Below are positions 1 through 14,700 of a stretch of DNA of 64,000 nt, piece after piece. This DNA comes from Pyxicephalus adspersus (Eukaryota; Chordata; Amphibia; Anura; Pyxicephalidae). The number at the start of each line of letters is the position of its first letter. Positions within the stretch are counted from its first letter, which is position 1. The stretch is from the NCBI RefSeq assembly GCF_032062135.1, contig NC_092859.1, forward strand, positions 87,796,781 through 87,860,780, written 5' to 3'. Below the pieces are notes generated by a model. The model did no database searches. It had not been told where the DNA came from and worked only from the letters and a program-made list of their open reading frames with translations. The position numbers were made by a program, and so were the translations under genes.

Positions 1-91
1 ACACCGACTGTACACACGGAAGATTTTCGCCCGATAATTGGCCGATGCCGATTATCGGGCGATAAAAATCTGACGTGTGTACGTAGCTTTA
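1..91. mobile_element. Palindromic MITE, cut by the window edge or truncated
   Basis: The arms gattttcgcccgataat and attatcgggcgataaaaatc fold around a short loop. The right end reads acgtgtgtacgtagcttta, nearly the same terminus as the larger element at 14256-14678 (gtgtgtacgcagcttta). The two are therefore probably members of related families sharing a terminal sequence. Confidence 0.6.
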
Positions 92-613
92 CTAGCCTAA
101 CATCCCTTCAGCCATGAGCAATATCCCTGGGAATCCTGCATCCACATTATCAGCAAACAGTTAATGTACTATCTTCTATATTTGATTACAAAGACCTGGG
201 TTGTTTTTCCTGTTTTGGACTTGATTTTGAGCCCCCTGTTATGAAAAGTTTATATACCTCTAGGCTCTTACAAGCTCACACCTCATGGGTTATTGCTCTT
301 GGCTCTTTTGGGGCTGTCTTTTAAGGAAGATATGAAATATCAAACTGAACACTTACGCTCCTTTTTCACCATTGTGGACATATTGCTACAAGCTCATCTC
401 TTGCTCTTTCAGCAAAAAATATTATTTATAAAGATTAGTGATGATCAGATAGTTCCAAGTGGAGTTGACTCTGACTCAGCTGTTAGACCTTTTCCTAACT
501 TGGATCAGCAATCTGAGCTCAATTCCCTGCACACACCCATTGGCATGCCAGCTTCTGTTTTTACAGTTGGCCAAAGTCAATGCAGCCATCTATAAAATAT
601 CAAAAACAGCTAG

Positions 614-963
614 ACAAGTTGAAAGGAACAGCTTGGACCAACTAATAGGGATAGAGAGGAGTGTTGGATAAAAAACACAAATTGCCATTTTCAGCTACTG
701 TGCTAGTCAAACCAAGATAGCTTGAAACAGCAAATAGGGATAAATAGGAGTGTTAGGGAGAAAAACATAAAGGGGAGAAAGTATTTGCCATTTTCTGTTA
801 TTGAGCTATTTAGACAAGGACAGCTTCAAACAGTTAAAAGGGACGGACAAAGTTAAAATTCACATATAGGAACAGACAGTGTTTTTTGCTACTGTTCAAG
901 TCAGACAAGGACAGGTTGGAGCAGCTAATAGAGACAAGCTATCACTTCTGCTATCCATTTTCC
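614..963. repeat. Degenerate tandem array, about four units of 90-103 bp
   Basis: Unit starts are visible at 614, 711, 814 and 904. Each begins with a variant of acaaggacagcttgaaacag, continues with aatagggata-like sequence in most units, and ends with a gctactgt-like stretch just before the next unit. Units have diverged by substitutions and indels and the fourth is incomplete. No protein-coding potential is conserved between units. Confidence 0.6.
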
Positions 964-3820
964 ATATTTGCTATTAAAATTTACCCAGTTCCCTCACATT
1001 GTGACTGTTAACCAAGTGAAATCAAACATCTGCCACATGTTGTCCAGGGTTCATAAAAGTGCCTAAAGAATTTCTATAAAAAAAAAACATTTAAATCACT
1101 TTTTTGATCTAAACTTTTAACTCAAATTCTCGCCACAGCGATCAAGACTTAAAGGAATCTATACCTCCTCAATTTGCTGGGATGTCTATAACAAGCTTCA
1201 ATAATTTACTGTGCATTATGCATGTCTATATGCAACTCCATCTATAATGGATCAGCATTATCACATTCTCCATCAACAAAATTACTTTTCACATACAGAC
1301 GCTCTGTCTGTGTTTCTAAAAAAAATAAAGCCAGAAATGTTTATGCATTAAGGCTTTCAACTCCCCTAAATTGTTTGCCAGGCTTGACGAACAAACACTC
1401 TACCTGTTGCGTTTAGCAGTTGTGTTTTCCATGCACTTTTTTGTAGTACAAATAGTACTGTGCTTACAAATGTATGTTTGTCACTGGTACATCTTCTTAT
1501 CCCTATCCATAACCCTGCTCCCATCTCCCCCTAATTTACTCTACATTAATGACAATTTTTTAACTTAGACTATTTTACAATGTCCTAGATTTACAGGCCA
1601 TAAGTGGGCAAACTTATGGTGAGTTTATCCAAAAGCTTATGTCACACTTGTGAACATTTAAACCTTAATTATTATACTGAAAGAAAGAGAAAAAAGTATA
1701 GTGTATTTTACAGGTATAATGAAAATGATAAAATTTGCTATATTTTATATACTTTTGACTCTTGCGCTTTATACCAGATGTTACAAAGGACATTGCTGAC
1801 CACTGTAGGATAAAAGCTATATTGTTCATTACATACTCTTGATCACTGTTCTTTATATATTATGTTGTATGGTATTTGTTCAATTTTACTGCATACCATA
1901 AAAGTACAATATTTGCAATAAGCTACATAATTATGCTCAGAGTACCTGACATTGCACTTTAAATAGTTCAGACTACCATATGTAGCAAGCGCTTACTGCT
2001 TTTTCTGCTAAAGGATTTGTAATTTTAGCCAGTCTTGGTTTAGTTTTACTGTTTTCTAGCTCAATTCAATACTTTTTGACTAAATGTGAGTAGGAAAGTA
2101 AGTTGGAGATGGGTGCTACTAGAATTTATATTGCTGAACAAGACAATAAGAGTATTTCCTGCATGGCTGTTTATTATGATAGAAATGGAACCTACTTACA
2201 AGACATATATACCTTCATACAAATGTATTTAAAATAAGCATTTAGCTGAGTTCTGCTTTAATCAATTCCGTAGGCATTTTATTTTTATTTTTTCAATCTT
2301 TGGCCTTACTGTAATAGCGTCGAAATACAATTTGTATTTTCTTTACCAGGTATACAAGATTGTAGCCTCCTGGTGATAGTTATCTTCATTAACTAAGATC
2401 TGATTTCTATGCCTTTGGGACCTAAATTGGCTTAGAAAATAGTGCAGTAATAGTATTGGATTTTATTTAGTGCTTTGGTAGCTCACATGTAACACCTCCC
2501 ACGTAGATGCAATCTCTGTTGTTTTGTGTAATGGTCATCTAGTTTGCCATTTACAGAGGTGCTAAACTACTGTTGTAGAGACTGAATTGTTTTTCAGTGT
2601 TCCAACTCTCTGGAGACACCAGTCCCTGCAAATCAGCCCCGGGATGATAGTTGAAAGGCTCAGACACTATTAAGATTGCAGCACGAAAAATCAGAGCCCC
2701 GTGTTATTCCACATGTCCTTAGTTATTAAAGTAGATTGCAGAATAAGACAGTCATTTTTGTCCTATTTGCTTTTATTTGTATTATGTAGGCGAGTTTTAG
2801 ATTTAGTAATAGAGTGCCGTGCAGAAGCAAAAAAATTATATTTTATATTTTATTATTGCCACCCTTTGGGATTTGTAAACCTAAAGGAGTGTGCAGTGAT
2901 GTCAGAAATAACATCTTACAGTCTACTGTGAAACAAACAATAACATATAAAAAGCTAAGAGTATTTTATGAGAAGGGATCTCAGGTTATAGTGTATGGAA
3001 CTGAGTGATTATTTGTTCACTAATTTAGAAGAAAGAATAAGAAATTGGCATGGTGAATTGTGAGACTGGTTCCAGTACCTAATTTGGATAGAAAATGAAG
3101 CTGAGAACAAAGGCTTATATAAAGTATGAATGCACTTGTAAATATCTCTTCATTTGCTGTTGCAAATAATAAAACCTAATATAGGCTCATATTTCTATGA
3201 AATTTGGCACTAAAAAGCAACATTTTCAATATTAATTATTTTAACTCCTATCCAGAACGGTTTATGAATAATTCGAATGTAATCTTTACCTAATTCATAT
3301 TCATTAATGAAGACAAAAATAAACCAGAATTTTACAATATATGTTTGTTAAACAAATGGTTTAAACAGAAATATTTGTTGAAAAAGAATGCAAATACTTA
3401 ACTAGCAAAAAACTTTTAAACCTAACTTCAGCTTTCTAAAAAAAAAAACAAAATAGCCCAGCCATTACTAGACTATAAAATAGTTTTCAAAGAAATAATC
3501 CCCTTCAGAGATGTCACCCACACACTTATTTGCCCCTTAGCCCCATTTGTTTTCTGGGTTGAATGACAGTGCAGCACTTCCTGCGAGTTCAGGAAATTCA
3601 AGACTCCAGACTTGCTGGAGAATGCTACAGAGACCAACATTATGCCATTATGATGCGGTTATCCCTGTAGAATTTAGGGCCACAGGAGAAAGAAAAGGAA
3701 GAGAAGGGGCTCATGACATCTCTTAACTTGACAACAGACACCAAAAAAGAAAAGAAATGAGGGTGCTTTAAAAAGATTAGATGACTGTTGAGGTGATAGC
3801 TGATCAGACCTGGATTATAG

Positions 3821-3960
3821 GTATTTTGATCCGCCAGTAGATGGTGCTGTGTTTTAACGTAAGGTATGTAGCAAACCTTAATAATGTTCTATACAGCAAG
3901 AGTTTGTTACACTGCTTACATAGGAACACAGTACCATCTACTGGTGTGACCTACGTATAA
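3821..3960. repeat. Short foldback element (MITE-like)
   Basis: The left arm ccgccagtagatggtgctgt and the right arm ending accatctactggtgtgacc are inverted copies around a loop of about 70 bp. The pairing extends outward through tac/gta-rich ends. No target-site duplication is evident. Confidence 0.55.
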
Positions 3961-5690
3961 ACTGAGATTTATTTTTAATGGCATTTTCAGATTTAAAAAA
4001 AATAAATCTTGTTTTATACCATAAGATATAATATGATATTTAAGGTATTTATGTCATTCAAAATGTGTTCAAAATATTCTTAGACCTGCACCTTTCATTA
4101 AAATAATACCTAATGATTCTGACCTAAATGCCCCTGTTTAGGTAGTTCATGTGACATGTGCCCACCTCCTAATTGAGTTTTTGCATTATTACACAGGCAA
4201 AAAGTGACCATTTTAACAAATTACACAGGCCGCTGGGCCATTCTTGTCACTATTAGGAAACTCACTCAGAGATATGTTTTGCTCTGTATTGCTAAATTTT
4301 CTGTGTGTAAATTTGTAGTGGTTGAAAGAGATTAACAGCATAGAGATGCAACAACGCAAACAATATTTTATCATAAAAAACATAGCAATTGTTTATGATA
4401 CACAGTGCTTCACCAAACTCATTAAAGTTTATAGGGGCAGCAACATAGGAGAATAACGCTAGGGTGAGCATTACCAATGTTTGCCTTCACCAACACAACA
4501 CAAGCAAAAAATACACGCTCTGAGCTTCTACATTGCTATGTATGTCCCGTAGTTAGGAAGCCCATACTTCTCAAAGGTAATTTGATGTGGCAGTGTTACT
4601 TTACATTTATTTGCTAATGTATGCAACAAAAACTTGTTTTGAAATTTTTTATTTTTTTTATTTATTCTTCTCGAGCTGCGTGCAGGGGAAATTGTGCATC
4701 ATTTTGCATATTTACTTGCCCAGTTACACCTTTCCTATTTTAACTATTTTAAAGCTTTTTTTGAGCAGCCGCATTTTTAGATTTGACTTTTGCTTTCAGT
4801 TTTGAAAGCCTAGCGCAGTAGCTAAAATCAGTAATGCATGTCTGCAAGCCTTATGTCAGCATACCAATACCTAATATGCCATTTGTGTAAGCCTAACGTC
4901 ACACTTAGCCAAATTTAAAAAAAAAATGAAACTAAAATGCATTGTCAAGCAGACTGAACAACTAAAGCATAATTAATTATGGGTTTGGAAAAATTAATTG
5001 GAAAATAAATATGGGTTTGGAAAACGTATTTTTTTAAAGCCAGTGCCCCCCTTTTTGGTGCGGGTCATCAGGGCCGCCATCAGAAATTTGTGGGTCCCAT
5101 ACTAGATAAACTTCCTGCCCCAAAGCTCCATATTAAAAAAACATCAAGGTCTTCTGATCAGGGCCTAGTACAGAGGTACCCCTTGTTTCCCCTCTGTTTG
5201 CCCTATGTGTCTTATTCAGACAGAGAAAGCATTTCCAAAAATGAAATCGCAGGGACACCTGGGAGTTTGGCATCTTTTTAATGTTCAAATGAGGAGCCTA
5301 TAAAATAAACAGATTTTCTTTTTTATTCAAATTAATGAAAGTTAAAAGTTACTTGCCTCAAGTTCAATAAATATAAGATTTTCCCTTATTTAGAGAGGAG
5401 AAACTATTTGTTAAAGATAAAAATTAGTCATAAATTAGTCATAAAAATGCATGCACTGTTAAGAGATAACCCTGCTTTGAACTTGGCTTTATAAATACGC
5501 CCATCATAGATTTATTTATTGAAACCTAATTTAAATAGGAAAAAGAAATAATACAATGTAGTAACTAATATATTCTTATTCTGCAAAGCACACATTTTGT
5601 GGTTCACTGATGACTGTTATTATTTTTCCTAGTAACACATATATTGTTCTATACCTCTTCAATATTCTCATTGCATAATTTTGTTCCCAG

Positions 5691-5756
5691 GACTATCTAA
5701 CAAGCCATAAGTTTGGTAATGCTGCAAGAAAGGATCTGTGGAATACGCTTTCAAAG
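5691..5756 (+). CDS. TRHDE: TRHDE exon (probable exon 8), end of catalytic domain
   Basis: 22 codons in phase 0 at both ends (residues 1-22 of the part in this window). The sequence contains DYLTSHKFGNAARKDLWNTL, the M1-family helix after the catalytic site where a Y-x-x-x-x-F-G-N-A pattern precedes a D-L-W. The acceptor is ttgttcccag and the donor is gtacat. The preceding exon, which should end in GLQ or similar, is not in the window. Confidence 0.95.
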
Positions 5757-8700
5757 GTACATTTAAATTTTTTCCCTAATACAGGTAAAAAAAAACAAAA
5801 AAAGCCTATTCGTAGTTTTCCTTCAACTAAGTGCTGTAATTTACCAGCATATAAAGTGCTGTATATAATTCTGAAGAAAGGCAAGATGCCCATTAATGTG
5901 TTATTGTTATATTACGCTATGCATTGGTTGCTCGGTTCAATCACCCCAGTACAGTGCACTATATGCTAATTTGTTTAAACTGTGGAAAAAGAGATGGTTG
6001 TTCTTGCTATATATTGCATGCTAAAATGTGCTAATGATTGCTAGTTTGTTATCTATCCAAGAAAACAAATAAGGATCTAATAGTAAAGGGTATTTATAGA
6101 AGTGTACAATAAGTGTTATAACTTGTTTTCTAAGGTATTGAAAAATGAAGGCAGATCTGTGAACATCCAAGAAGTGATGGATCAGTGGACACTTCAAATG
6201 GGATATCCTGTAATAACCATACTAAGAAATGAAACAGTAGATGATGGAATAACAATCACTCAGGAGCACTTCCTATACAATATAGATGCAAATACAAGAG
6301 ACCTCGAGCTAAGGAATAATAGGTACAGTCAGTATATTACCTTTGAGGTTTATGACTAATGCTTTGTTTCTAATTTGTGTGAACCTTTTCACATTTTCTG
6401 CATTATCTAAAATAAATGAATTGTTTTTATACTATGCATGCTGAATTTCATATTCTATGTCATATTTGCATTGGCTTTGTTTTGTTTTTGGTTTTCTGGA
6501 CAGGGAACAGATAGGAAAGGGTTAATTTGGCTGTGGGGTTAGGGGAAATTGAGATCAGGGGGAGTGGTAGGAAGACAGAAATTAGAGGAGGGATTAAAAG
6601 GTTTTTCTTATTCCTGAGCTGGGCAAGNGGGGGGGGGGGGGGTGCTCAAGGACAAACCAAAAGAAATAAAACTTTGAGATTATGGTTTTTTGGGGAGTGT
6701 TATGTTAAAGTTATACTAATGTTTATTGTTGTTGTCATGTGTTATTTAATAAATATTTAAGACGTAGTATATTAGAAGTCCTGCGGGCCATTTAAGCAAT
6801 TGTGGGACAAAGAGGTAGCTAATTGGTCTGTAGGTCTATGCCTTGCCACAGTTAAGTATGTATGTACTTGTTCAGCTCTAAAGTTAATATGTTTTAAGCT
6901 ACGTTTTGTATTATTTATATTTCCTCATAGTGGTAAAAAATATAGTAAAAAAACTAAATTTGAGTATGTTTTTTAATGTTAAATGTAACAGATTTGGGGT
7001 AAAAGGAAATTGTAATTACCTCTATCAGAGATCAAAGTACTCGCTGACAATGGGCCATGATTTATTGAAGCTCCCCAACTCTGGAGAGAGTACACTTTCA
7101 TCAGTGAGTCTGGGTGATCCAGCAAACCTTGAATGAAATTCTTAAAAGTAATTTTCTATTTGTTAGCAAATAATTTCAATCCTGGAAGAGATCCATTCCA
7201 GGTTTGCTGGATCACCCAGCTTCATTGATGAAAGTGTATCCTCCCCAGACTTGGGGAGCTTTAATAAATCAGGCCTAATGTCTTCATTATTGTTAGGGAA
7301 GTACTCATTAGCCAAGTTCTTTCACCTCTCATTTTGTAACCTGGTATAAGCTTACAGTGTTGCGGAATGAATACTTCAGCATACTTATAATATCATCATG
7401 CGACAGTCACCCTTTAAAATTACCTTCCGGCATTAGCGGAGGAATATTTGATCACAAAAATTTTATTTTATAATGGTAATCTGGTATTGTGCATGTTAAA
7501 ATGCATTCTTTCTTTATCCATTATTCCATATATTAGGTTTGATTCAAAATGCTCATTCTTTCACACATTCGGGCAGATAAACTACACTTTACTGGCCATT
7601 TAGTAGACATGACAAGACCAGCATATTTATCATAGCCATCATTAACTGGCACTCATGCTGCTTATGAAAGGAGACAAATTATATCAACTGGAAATCTTCC
7701 ATGTCTTAGAAATAACACATAGAGGTGACAGTTTTAAAGCAGCATAAAGGTTAAGAACCTCAGGCAAAACGTCCTCAAATTTACCTCTATAGCAGTTCTG
7801 ATACAATTATTATTAATTGATGAAAATGCTTAAAGCACCAAAATCACTTTGATAGTAGAAGCCTGATTACTTCACTGCCATCTTATTAAAAAATGAGAAA
7901 GGAAGATGCTTACACAGCTATTAAACTTCAGTGACTAGAACTCAAAGTGTACATACTTGATATGTGACCAGCTATTGCCAAGCACTACGACCTAAATGTC
8001 ATCAGGGTGTTAAAAGTAAATCAGGCTGCATATAAAACTTTTCTAAAATATTTATACATCTGAGGGCCTTGCACAGTGGAAATAATTGTATACAGTACAT
8101 CTAAAAAAAAATCTTTGTTCAAAAAGTTAAATGCAGCCATTTTAGTAGACTAATGTTCTGCTTTCTTTGCAAATGGTAGATTGAATATTGAGAGCTACAT
8201 TACAAGAGGAAACTTCACATAAATCCCAATACCCAAATTCTATCAGTCAAAGGAAAACAAAAAAAAAGCCTTGCTTTTAGGGCATGTGTAAAGTTCTGAT
8301 TCCTTTAGTGATATACACTGTCATCAAGTACTGCCTCAGGCATGCTACTAATGTTTAATTTTCTTTTTCTTAAATTAATTCCAGTATGTCTTGATGGGCT
8401 TCTGTACTTTTCTGTTGCTAGGTTATTCAGAGCACTTCACTGAGAGCCTGAGTTTTAGAAGGGCATTTTTATTTTATTAGCATTTTTGTGCAATTATTTT
8501 GTGGCTTGAAATTGTTCTGTGCGTATTTTAAAAATCCCAAATTTCAACAATTTAAAATACAACTTTGTTTTATTTTTTGTTTTGCATGTTTGCCTTGTTT
8601 TGCTGATCTGCATGAATAACCTGTTCTGTTCTTGTGTGTTTGTCTTTGTTTTGCAGCTTTCTTTGGCAGATTCCATTAACTATTGCAGTAGGAAATACAA

Positions 8701-11700
8701 GCCACATCTCCCCACAGACAATAATATGGGTATCAAACAAATCAGGTGAGATCATAGCAAATTTCAATGAACAAAAAGCATAAAAGAACATTTAGGGCCT
8801 TTTGTATGAGTAATCATTTATTGTTGGCTGTAATATAAGTATAATTACTTATAATTTCTGTTTTAGAGTAACTTTATACTTATTTAAAAAAATGCCAGTT
8901 AACCACAGCTACAGAAATCAGCTGAATGACCACTTTACCTCATACAAAAAAGAGCAGCTACTAAGTTTCCAACTTTTATGCAGAATTACCAACACCTGCA
9001 TGCCATTTAAAGTACTTCATATTAATGTTAATTTTTAGAAAGCATTTTACTCTTTGCAAATCTGTTTGTTTATTTAATTGAAAATCAACTGTCTATTTTA
9101 AAATTTCACACTCTGTTATGCTATCTTGGTTTTAACTAGTTGAAGACCTTTGACACATGCCCAAATATTTAATTTAAGTGCATAGGGCTTGTGTAGTTTG
9201 CCTGGTCTTTCTTCCCTGCTGCCATACCCCTCCTGCATTTTGCAGCAAAGTCAAAATGTCAGCCAGAAGTTACTGCATAGATATCGCAGCAGCTGCTGTG
9301 TAAAACAAAAACCGCGTTGTGTTCAGATGCTGAAAAACACATCACCGTGTTGGAAGGTGGTTCAGATGCCGAAAAACACATCACTGCAAAATAACAACTT
9401 ATGTTCTAGTCCTAGAGGTGGTGTCCCCAAAGACTTCTCTATACAAAGAAGTCCTTGTTTATGTACATACCTAATACTTGAGGTCCGTGTAACACTTATT
9501 TGAATAAGACATGAATTTTTAGATTTGGTTACCCAAAAAATCCACATGTGAAAGTCATCGTTGTATCACTTACCCCCACCCATCCCCTCAATTCACTCTG
9601 CAAAAAAAGAGGGAGGTACCTGCAATTGTTACATAACTTTAGCCTTCAGCACTATCAGACAGAGCTATGCTATGCAGCAAAACCATGTAATTCTCAAGAC
9701 TGAGAATGTACACATCATGTGTATTTAGCTGTTTGCCTTTTAAAGTTCAGCTTTACATTTTAGCACTTTTGGAACTGTCCAGTGAGATGCATCATTAACT
9801 CATTCTATGTTTTAAATATACCATACCATTATAAACTTTTGAAACTCCGTTTTTGATCTGCTGAATTCCTCCACTTGGAAGACGTATCCTTTTTATGGCT
9901 TTGATTATGGGATTACCCTTTAACCTTCTGATCCTAGCAATTATTTTGCTGAAGATGGCTATCGCATAAAATGCTTTGCAGTTAAGTTAGTGTATGGGGA
10001 GAAATCAATCAATAGAAAATACATGAGACTAGTTCAAGGTTGCAGTTGGCAGGTAGCTTCCTTTTCTCTTTTTTTGTGGTAAAACAAAGCATCCGGCGTT
10101 TGCTCTTATGAGATAGCTTCTATGCATTTTTTTTCTTCGTGACTGCAGACTGTTGTATTTCCATGATGTGTATTCATGATTTATATTACGTTATAAAATG
10201 CTAAATACCTTTCTTGTTTTATGCTTTCTTTAATTATACTTGCAGGCCAGAGACAGTGAGACTGAGCATTAAAATATAGCAAAGAGTTGTTGTCTGCTGC
10301 AGAAAAAAAGTGTATAAATGTGTGTATATATATATATATATATATACACACATTTATGTATATGTATACACATTTATATTTGTATATATATATTTGTGCT
10401 TACATTCTCTGTCACGTAAAACAGATTAAACATCCAGGAACATGTGTGAGTCCATCACTTTTCCCCATAATGGTGTTATCTAGGTGGTATCTAGGATTTT
10501 AGACACATCATACCTAGTGGTAAGATTATTTCTCACCCTGCTGTATTCTTAGCAAAACTGAAGAATGCATTTTAATTTTACTGAGCTTTTTAGTTCTACA
10601 AAATAAAAAGGTTGTCATAGACAGCATTATCTCTTCCTCAATATTTGCTTCAATAAAAAGCATTTCTGATAAAAGATTGTGTTGTATTTTCACTTATTTT
10701 ATTGTAGATACTATCATTTGAAGATTTACAGCTGCAGCATATGCTATCACAAGAATAGCCGCAGATTTTTAGCACTCTTGATAACACAGTGAGAATGACA
10801 GACGTAATTTACAGATGCAGTCAATTTGACTGTATGAATCGAGTGAAAAAAAATATCCATAAATGCTTTACATACTATCTGCAATAATCTTTTAAGGAGA
10901 GAAAAATATCATCAATATTAAAATTTGAAGTGTCAACACTTGAACTTAATGGTAGCTGGGAAAAAGGATTTAGGGGGTACATAAATAATTGAGGTCAAGT
11001 AAAAATATACCTTTAAACATAATGTATGCAATCTACATAGTAATCTATGTTCTCCTTGACCACAAATACACTTCCAATTATTTCTCTTTGCATTAATATC
11101 AATGCAATTATATTGTACTTCACTAAGAATAGTTTATATTGACCTTTACTATTTCATAAATGAACACAGCGCAGCATAAGAACTACAATTAATTAGTTTA
11201 AAAACTGTTCCTGCAGTCCTATAAATGTTACATGTTCTTGTAAGCTTGATGGAAGGTGATATCTTTCAGCACAATGTGAGCACAAGGGTATGTATGCATT
11301 TTTGTAGATAGAATAAGTGATGTCTAGAGTCTTTGTTATGTGTGTTGTTGTCCATGTCTATTGCTAAACAAAAAAACACAGAATTGATTCTACATTGATC
11401 TATAACATCCAGAGCTCACAATATATTAGTGTAGGAAGAATTGTTTTTTAGTCTAGTCTAGTACATCAGGGTGTTCTTCCCCCTCTTTTGTCCTCAGCAG
11501 TGGACATCCTGAATGCTGCAACAAAAAAGACCAGGCCCAGGGCTGTGTAAATATGTACCCCCAGGGGGTGGATTCTCAATGCCTTCAAAGTGGGATATAT
11601 GATGATAGATGTCATTCAGAAGGAATGTGAACCCACTAAAATCACATTTCCTCTTTAACCTATATTCTATAAGTCATTATAAAGTACTTGCATGTAAATA

Positions 11701-14700
11701 ATAATTACCTCTTGACACATTTTTAGGATTTTCAACCTAAGAAAAATATACATTAACTGAATATAACAGAGTCATTTGTAAATTTATATTACAACAAAAA
11801 AAGAACTATAATTGTAATATGTGCCAAAACTGCATGTGCTATTAGTAAAGTATATTATTTTATTTTTCTTTATGATTGTGAACTTTTCCTGATATAAACT
11901 TCTTTACTTTAGCTCACCTTGATTTTCTTATTTTTAGATAAACTTCTCTCTCTCATTGACAGCTACTTTACATGGAAAATAGTTTCCATAGCAAGACTAT
12001 GTGGGAGGCTGTTTATGTCATGCTCAGAAACACACCAAGTATGACAAAGACAGCAACTATATATTATAAAAGTAATGAGGATATAAATCCCTTATTTTCT
12101 GTTGATTGCCTTGAATGGCATTACATTGTGCTTAAAACTTTTAATCGACTGAGGCATTAGATTAAGGTAATGTTTATGCAGTGCTCTAAACACTTAACAG
12201 GAGCAAATTCATATACTCTAGATATTATTATTGGTTATTATAATGCCACAATTATTGTAAATTATTCATCAGAAGTTAAAAAGCTTCCAAGATTCCAGGA
12301 TTGTATAGAGACACTTTAAAAGTCATAGTTAAACTCAACAGTCCACTAACCATTTTCAAATTAGTCTTCTAAATTATCATAGTCAATAAAGTTTATCCCA
12401 AGCAACTATTTATCTGCTGTACGAAAATAGACTGCGACAATTATCTTGGAATTTGCACTTCAAAGGAAAAGCCATTGTGGCGAGGGGAGTGGGTTTTTTA
12501 AATACTGGTTCTTAGTGCCTTCCCCTGATCAGATCCTAAATCGCGCCTCTATCACAGTGCTCCAGTGGACATTGTTCATGCTCCCTGACTGACACTGTTG
12601 ATTATGCAACGGGCTAAACTATTGAAGACCCAGACCACCACCCTCTGTGTTGAGTAGTGTTGCTTATAATTGTTTCAATTTAGTTCAAGTTCAAATGTTT
12701 GGATTTGGACATTTGAATCTGAACCAAAGCTAGCCTTGCATTCTGAACCAAAGCTAGGTAGCATTCCTTTTGGAGGGTGGTTTGTTAGATAAAGCTTTGG
12801 AGGGTGGTTTGTTAGCTAAAGAATAGGTTTGGTTTGGTTATTATAATTGAACTGAATGTTGGATGTTTGGGCCTAATTTTGGATATTCCAATCTAAAAAG
12901 CAGCGCTAGTCCTGAGTAGAGGTCTGGCTCTCCTGCATACTGCAGCGATAAGTATTTTAACCATAGCTAAAGTTAAAAAAACATTATGTCCATATTTATT
13001 ACATTGTATGTAGGGCATTATAGTTGTACAATCTAACATTTCAACTGGCTTTAAAAAATGCTCTATACCAGTGTAACAATAGGATTCTAAAAATTGGCTG
13101 TACATTTATATGTACCTGTTGTTTTATTTTCTTCTTTCTGCTTTTGTGTTCTGTTACAAGAAGCTGCCTAAGGTTGTAAATTTAAATTATCCTCACATCC
13201 ACTAAACAAATCAATATAATATATTAGACAGTAATAACATCAATTGATTGTAGTCATAAATCTGCCTGCCAACAAGAAGCACATTCTAAGCTTAATGTTA
13301 TCTAGGTGCAATCTTCTAAGTTTGTGGGCTCACAAATAATTCATTTGAATCTGGATAAGGGTATGAATATATTACAGGGATTAGATAAATTACAATTGTT
13401 TTTTATTGCACCTATATAGATTGTAAAGTTTACCCCACATGATACTAGTGTTACAAACAGACCGGAAACAAAAAGGTTATTTTATATATAAAACCACAAT
13501 TATAATAATATTGAATAAAAGACAAAACAGACCCAGTGGTGTTTTTCTTGAGCACCTTGCAGGCCCAATTCGAATAATGTACATGGGAGGGATTGTCTTA
13601 CTTATATAACCGGCCCCCTTTACATTATTTGCATTATGTTTCTACTGATTATTGTTTTTTGGTATTTAATGTTTAATGAAGTTTAATTTTCATAAAATGT
13701 TTTTGTTTTAGGTCTTTTTGTTTTGGTTCAAATTGAGTCTTTTCTAGAGTGTTGCTTTGTTTTGTTTTGAGCAATAGATATTTTCTAGAGACATGTTGTT
13801 GTGTTTTAATTCTTGACTTTGACTCTTGGTTTATTTTAGACAAAGCATCATTTTTTGGATATAGCTAAATAGGGTTAGTACCTGTGCCGTTTTTTTTTTT
13901 TTCTATATTACTTTGTGGCAGGACATTATTCAAAATTTTGTTATTGGTGAATCCTATAACAAAGGGTCCTGCATCACAGGCAATTCCTTTACCTCCAGGC
14001 TACTTTACAAACATCACATAGAGAGAGGACAATCTCCCTTATTGGGTCATGGAGTAATATGCACTCTTTTCCATTTTATTATTTTTTTGAAACATGGTCA
14101 GAGTTGGTTGAGAAGATTGTTTTCTGCTATCAGAATATACAGTACACATGCTCCTTCTCTGGGGTAGTTAATTAAGTTATAAGAAGGGTGATATTTCCAA
14201 AAATACAATTGGTTGCCAGTAGATTACAGTTTAGAATAGCTACTTAACCACCACCCTAAAGCTAGGTACACACGTGCAATAATTTTCCTTAGAAAATGAA
14301 CGACTAACGATTATGCATGATTATTTTGAACAATCGTATTGTGCACAATTCTGTACATGAAGTGACGATACGATCATTCAAATATAATCCACCAATAGTG
14401 TACACATGCTAGATACGATCGTTTGAACGATGCAGGAAGTGACATGTAAAGGAGAAAGTGTACTGCAGAAACATCCACGATCACTGAACGACTGTACACA
14501 CAATAGATGGCGAACAATCATCGGCCAATCAAGTCCCCTGGAACTGGTCGTTCGTTTCCAGCGACAATCCTCGTTCATCGGCATCGTTGCGCACTTTTTC
14601 TGTTAAGGATTATCGAACGAATGGTTATTAGTCATTCATTTCTAACAATAATTATTGCACGTGTGTACGCAGCTTTAGATGTACTTCTGAATTATTTGAC

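Larger units (their letters stand above)
1..5690 (+). other. TRHDE intron, 3' part (upstream of first exon in window)
   Basis: No coding exon is recognisable here. It holds a partial palindromic element at the window edge, a degenerate tandem array (614-963), a small foldback element (3821-3960) and otherwise AT-rich unique-looking sequence. The small open frames in it show no codon structure or similarity I recognise. Confidence 0.75.

Noticed and set aside
8519..8749. 76-codon open frame over the 8657 exon
   Set aside because: The TRHDE match is in a different frame of the same strand; this frame is a shadow.
9189..9503. 104-codon open frame as a small gene
   Set aside because: Low-complexity cysteine/serine-rich translation across a duplicated 39-bp unit, with no recognisable family.
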